9,043 nt of DNA from NCBI GenBank assembly GCA_900556535.1, contig USPI01000047.1, forward strand, positions 1-9,043, written 5' to 3'. The notes beneath the pieces are model-generated. The model ran no database searches, was not told where the DNA came from, and saw nothing but the letters and a program-made list of their open reading frames with translations. The translations under genes were made by a program, and so were the position numbers. Source of the stretch: an uncultured Eubacteriales bacterium (lineage in GTDB: Bacteria; Bacillota; Clostridia; Oscillospirales; Oscillospiraceae). Below are positions 5,779 to 9,043 of the stretch, one piece after another; positions within the stretch are counted from its first letter, which is position 1; each line of letters begins with the position of its first letter.

Positions 5779-7969
5779 CGGCAAGTCTTATGCGCAGGGC
5801 GCTGTACCGTCTGGACTGCTTGTGATTATCTATCATTCGGTTTGCAACGCTGTCGTCGCCGACCATGATGAGAAGCTCCTTTGCGCGCGTCACGGCGGTG
5901 TATAATACGCCGCGGGTCAGCAGCATCTGAACACCCGGATTGAGAGCAAGAATAACGGCGCGGTACTCGCTGCCCTGCGATTTATGCACTGTCAGCGCCC
6001 ATGCGTGCTCAATTTCGCCGAGCATCTCAAAGCCGTAGCGCGCGGTCTTGTCCTCATAGTCCACGGTGATGCTCTCCTCGGCTGTGTCAATATCGGTTAT
6101 GGTGCCGATATCGCCGTTATACACGCCCGTTCCGCTCTGACCGTTTTTGCCCTTCCAGACTATATCGTAGTTGTTTTTCGTCTGAATGACGCGGTCGCCT
6201 GTTCGGAATATCACGTCGCCGAAGGGCTTTTCCTTCTTCCCCTCCGCGGGCGGGTTAAGCGCCGCCTGAAGGCATTTGTTGAGATTTACAGTGCCGGTCT
6301 CCCCTTTTCGGCTCGGTGACAGCACCTGTATCTGATACGACGGTATCTTCATATTCTCCGGCAGACGGCGGCGGCAGAGTTCAACGATGGTCTCAACGCA
6401 AGAGCCGCCCTGAAGCCTGCGCAGGCGGAAGAAATCTCCGCTGTTTTCGTTGAAATCGGGGTGCTCGCCGCGATTTATCATGTGAGCGTTGCGCACGATC
6501 CGGCTGTCGGCCTTCTGGCGGAATATCTCCGTAAGGCGCACGGCGGGCACGACGCCGCTGCGTATCATGTCCGAAAACACGTTTCCAGGCCCCACCGACG
6601 GAAGCTGGTCCGCGTCGCCGACAAGCAGCATTCTGCAATTGGGCTTGAGGGCCTTTAATATGGCGCTCATGAGCGTTATGTCAACCATTGAGCATTCGTC
6701 TATGATAAGTGCGTCGCAGGCGAGCTTGTCGTCCTCGCCCTTGCCGAAAACGACGGTCTCGCCGTCCTCGGACATTTTTGCTCCGAGCATACGATGGATG
6801 GTAGACGCCTCCATGCCGCACAGCTCGCTCATGCGCTTGGCGGCTCTGCCCGTGGGTGCGGCAAGATACGTATCGAGGCCGAGCTCATCATAAAGAGCGA
6901 GAACGGCCTTGAGGATCGTGGTTTTTCCCGTGCCCGGACCGCCTGTTATGATGAGAATATTGCTCGCTGCGGCAAGGCTTATCGCCTCGCGCTGCATGGG
7001 AGCGTATTCTATACCGCCCATACGCTCAAGGCGGGCGATCAACGGCTCGACACGAATACCCTTGCCAGCGGGAGACGCGCACATTGCTTTAATGCGCTCG
7101 GCGGTGCAGGTCTCGGCATCGTAGAGCGAAGCGAGGTAACAGGCCTCGAGCCCCGCGACGGTGTCGCAAACGATCTCCCTCGTTTCGCTGAGCTTATCTA
7201 TCGCCTCGTGAGCAAGCTCGGGCGAGACGCCTATAAGCTGAGAGGTCGCTGCGGCGAGCTTTTCGCGCGGGATAAAGCAGTGTCCGTTGCCGGAATTATG
7301 GATAAGCTCAAACACGACAGCAGCGCAGACGCGGTTGAGGCTGTCGCCGTCAATGCCGAGAGAAAGCGCAAACGAGTCCGCCTCGGCAAAGCTCGCGCCG
7401 ATGTGCGCCGAGGCGAGTATGTACGGATTTTCGTGCACGACCTCAATAGCCGAGCTGCCGTAGAACTTGAACATTCTGAGCGCAAATATGGGCTGGATAC
7501 CGTATGAGCACAGAAACTCGGTCAGACGGCGCACACCCGACTGCTTTTTAAAGCCCGCGCTTATATCTTTTGCCTTGTTGCTGCTTATGCCCTTTATCTG
7601 TGCAAGCTTTTCCGGCTGCATTTCGAGCACATCAAGCGTTCTGTCGCCGAATTTATCGACTATGAGAGCCGCAGTCGCAGGGCCGATGCCGCGCACCGCG
7701 CCGCCTGCAAGATAGTCATATATCGCGTCCGGTGAGGTAGGCAGAGTGCGGCTGCACTGCTCGATCTTGAACTGCCGCCCATGCTGCGCGTGAGTAGTCC
7801 ATGAGCCCTCTGCGGATATCATCTCGCCCGCAGCGATATACGGCAGACAGCCGACAGCGGTCGTAAGCTGCCCGTCGTCAAGCTCGACGCGCACCACGGC
7901 ATAGCCGTTTTCGTCGTTTTTGAATATTACGGCCGCGATGCTGCCGTTTATCTCGCTCAGTTCCTGCAT
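5765..7969 (-). CDS. recD2: RecD-like ATP-dependent DNA helicase (RecD2)
   Basis: RecD2 is a superfamily 1B 5'-3' DNA helicase found in bacteria lacking or independent of RecBCD and linked to repair and replication fork maintenance. The 734-residue length is typical. The long N-terminal region has helix-hairpin-helix-like turns VRGIGPATA (92-100) and IKGISSNKAKDI (125-136). Helicase motifs follow: Walker A GGPGTGKT (343-350), motif Ia APTGRAAKRM (371-380), Walker B IIDECSMVD (422-430), motif III LLVGDADQLPSVGPG (448-462), motif IV LTEIFRQ (479-485), motif V LTVHKSQGSEY (659-669) and motif VI YTAVTRAKE (690-698). The long N-terminal extension separates it from the RecBCD subunit RecD. The ATG starts one base after the TAG stop of the small upstream gene, with AGAGGAAGG just before it. 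It overlaps comF at the 3' end. Confidence 0.97.
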   Translation of the reverse strand: MQELSEINGSIAAVIFKNDENGYAVVRVELDDGQLTTAVGCLPYIAAGEMISAEGSWTTHAQHGRQFKIEQCSRTLPTSPDAIYDYLAGGAVRGIGPATAALIVDKFGDRTLDVLEMQPEKLAQIKGISSNKAKDISAGFKKQSGVRRLTEFLCSYGIQPIFALRMFKFYGSSAIEVVHENPYILASAHIGASFAEADSFALSLGIDGDSLNRVCAAVVFELIHNSGNGHCFIPREKLAAATSQLIGVSPELAHEAIDKLSETREIVCDTVAGLEACYLASLYDAETCTAERIKAMCASPAGKGIRVEPLIARLERMGGIEYAPMQREAISLAAASNILIITGGPGTGKTTILKAVLALYDELGLDTYLAAPTGRAAKRMSELCGMEASTIHRMLGAKMSEDGETVVFGKGEDDKLACDALIIDECSMVDITLMSAILKALKPNCRMLLVGDADQLPSVGPGNVFSDMIRSGVVPAVRLTEIFRQKADSRIVRNAHMINRGEHPDFNENSGDFFRLRRLQGGSCVETIVELCRRRLPENMKIPSYQIQVLSPSRKGETGTVNLNKCLQAALNPPAEGKKEKPFGDVIFRTGDRVIQTKNNYDIVWKGKNGQSGTGVYNGDIGTITDIDTAEESITVDYEDKTARYGFEMLGEIEHAWALTVHKSQGSEYRAVILALNPGVQMLLTRGVLYTAVTRAKELLIMVGDDSVANRMIDNHKQSRRYSALRIRLADENS

Positions 7970-7970
7970 A

Positions 7971-8279
7971 CTAACCTTCCTCTGTGTATTCCACGCATCC
8001 GTACTGCGATTTGAATTTGTTCGCCACGCTTCGCGTCGTGTCGTCCGGTGCTATTGCAACTATGCCGATGTCGGCCTTGAGAGTGCCGTTTTCGCGCAGC
8101 CATATGAGACTGCGCAGGGTGTATTCAAGCTCGGGCTCGGGGCCGTCCACGCTGAGCGTTATGCTCGCGCGGGTGCTGCCTCCGAACTTAACGGGCGTGA
8201 GCAGCAGCCCCTTGACAGACCATATGATGAGCCAAAGCAGCACCGCCGCCGCAAAGCCCGCGGCAAAGCAAACAGTCAT
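7971..8279 (-). CDS. Small membrane-anchored protein of unknown function
   Basis: I do not recognise this 102-residue protein. Residues 3-27 are hydrophobic with small and aromatic residues (FAAGFAAAVLLWLIIW within it), consistent with one N-terminal membrane segment or an uncleaved signal anchor. The remaining 70 or so residues look soluble, with a predicted strand-helix-strand-helix-strand order: RASITLSVDG (37-46), the helix around LEYTLRSLIWLRENG (51-65), ADIGIVAIAP (69-78), a helix around TTRSVANKFKSQYG (81-94) and a final CVEYTE. That order resembles half of a Rossmann-like sheet, but no catalytic motif is visible. The coding call is supported by a strong GGGAGGG ribosome binding site at 8286-8292, 6 nt before the ATG, and by tight packing: 44 bp after uvrA and 1 bp before recD2. 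Confidence 0.75.
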   Translation of the reverse strand: MTVCFAAGFAAAVLLWLIIWSVKGLLLTPVKFGGSTRASITLSVDGPEPELEYTLRSLIWLRENGTLKADIGIVAIAPDDTTRSVANKFKSQYGCVEYTEEG

Positions 8280-8323
8280 TTTGATCCCTCCCGAATTATT
8301 CTACGGGAAAGACGCTCGGACTG

Positions 8324-9043
8324 TTAAAGTATCTTTTTGAGAAACTGCCCGGTGTAGCTCTCGGGAGTCTCTGCACACTGCTCCGGAGCACCGGCAAAAA
8401 CGAGTGTGCCGCCGCAGTCGCCGCCCTCGGGACCGAGGTCGATTATATAGTCGGCAGTCTTGATGACGTCGAGATTGTGCTCGATTATTACAACGGTGTT
8501 GCCGACATCGGCAAGCTTATCTATGATGTGCAGCAGCTTGTGCACATCCGCCATGTGAAGCCCCGTGGTGGGCTCATCAAGGATATACACCGTTGAGCCC
8601 GTGCTGCGGCGCGAAAGCTCGGTCGCAAGCTTCACTCTCTGCGCCTCGCCGCCCGAGAGCGTCGTGCTCGACTGGCCGAGGCGGACATAGCCGAGTCCGA
8701 CCTCATACAGAGTATCGAGCTTCGACTTGAGCTTGGGCAGATTTTCAAAGAACGAGCACGCCTCCTCGACCGTCATGTCGAGAACGTCGCTGATGTTCTT
8801 GCCCTTATAGCGCACCTCAAGCGTTTCGCGGTTATATCTCTTGCCCTTGCACACGTCGCAGGGCACATAAACATCGGGAAGAAAGTGCATCTCGATCTTC
8901 TGGACACCGTCGCCCTTGCAGGCCTCGCAGCGTCCGCCCTTGACGTTAAAAGAAAATCTGCCCGCGCCGTAGCCGCGCAGTCTCGCATCCTCAGTCGAGG
9001 CGAAGAGCTCGCGGATGTCGTTAAACAGTCCCGTGTAGGTCGC
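8324..9043 (-). CDS. uvrA: Excinuclease ABC subunit A, C-terminal part only
   Basis: UvrA is the damage-sensing ATPase of nucleotide excision repair; with UvrB it loads onto distorted DNA before UvrC cuts. The gene enters from the right edge, and 239 residues to the stop are visible of about 940 expected, so the start is outside. The fragment holds the UvrA zinc finger, with CEAC at 39-42 and CDVC at 62-65 of the visible part, followed by [11 protein letters not shown]. The second ABC ATPase follows with the signature [15 protein letters not shown] (129-143), Walker [13 protein letters not shown] (152-163) and the switch histidine region [17 protein letters not shown] (184-200). The conventional C-terminal tail ends in FLKKIL. 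It is the most upstream visible gene of the cluster and is followed after 44 bp by the small membrane protein. Confidence 0.98.
   Translation of the reverse strand, partial: ATYTGLFNDIRELFASTEDARLRGYGAGRFSFNVKGGRCEACKGDGVQKIEMHFLPDVYVPCDVCKGKRYNRETLEVRYKGKNISDVLDMTVEEACSFFENLPKLKSKLDTLYEVGLGYVRLGQSSTTLSGGEAQRVKLATELSRRSTGSTVYILDEPTTGLHMADVHKLLHIIDKLADVGNTVVIIEHNLDVIKTADYIIDLGPEGGDCGGTLVFAGAPEQCAETPESYTGQFLKKIL

Noticed and set aside
6794..7507. Plus-strand open frame (237 codons) opposite recD2
   Set aside because: Antisense to a continuous helicase frame and without recognisable domains.
8289..8308. 5-bp inverted repeat (TCCCG / CGGGA) between uvrA and the small gene
   Set aside because: It partly covers the ribosome binding site but is short, has a 10-nt loop and no T-run, so it is neither a terminator nor a convincing regulator.
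1..9043. Defence system, prophage, insertion sequence, CRISPR array or tRNA
   Set aside because: I saw no repeat arrays, transposase or integrase motifs, phage genes or tRNA-like cloverleafs; nearly all of the window is explained by housekeeping genes.

Overview
This 9.0-kb window is ordinary chromosomal DNA of moderately high GC content. It most resembles a Gram-positive anaerobe of the class Clostridia, perhaps Oscillospiraceae or a relative. That placement is inferred from three things: the mix of protein types (RecD2-type helicase, ComF, an MreB without MreC/MreD beside it, a DUF1015 protein and a Nudix protein), strong GGAGG ribosome binding sites, and dense same-strand operons. No mobile element, CRISPR array, tRNA or rRNA was seen. 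Protein identities come from reading motifs, without database searches.

Layout. (1) Positions 1-2924, minus strand: a tightly coupled operon of glycerol kinase (glpK), a Nudix-fold protein and a DUF1015 protein that runs off the left edge. (2) Positions 2925-3018: a 94-bp divergent intergenic region with a good extended -10 promoter pointing right, an imperfect palindrome over that promoter, and an 8-bp repeat spaced 11 bp apart. (3) Positions 3019-3948, plus strand: a monoacylglycerol-lipase-like serine hydrolase. (4) Positions 3965-3994: a strong, symmetrical intrinsic terminator shared by two convergent genes. (5) Positions 4002-9043, minus strand: uvrA (3' end only), a small unknown membrane-anchored protein, recD2, comF and an mreB-family gene, probably transcribed right to left, with a possible extra promoter before mreB.

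How the genes may work together. The divergent pair suggests glyceride or lysolipid breakdown feeding glycerol to GlpK, giving sn-glycerol 3-phosphate for lipids or glycolysis; this is inference from arrangement and family. The Nudix and DUF1015 partners of glpK have no assigned function. The right half is mainly DNA maintenance (UvrA excision repair, RecD2 helicase) plus a ComF phosphoribosyltransferase-like protein and the MreB cell-shape filament. I found no clear evidence of a new defence or mobile system. The best leads are the glpK-Nudix-DUF1015 unit, the divergent lipase/kinase control region and the small membrane protein between uvrA and recD2.
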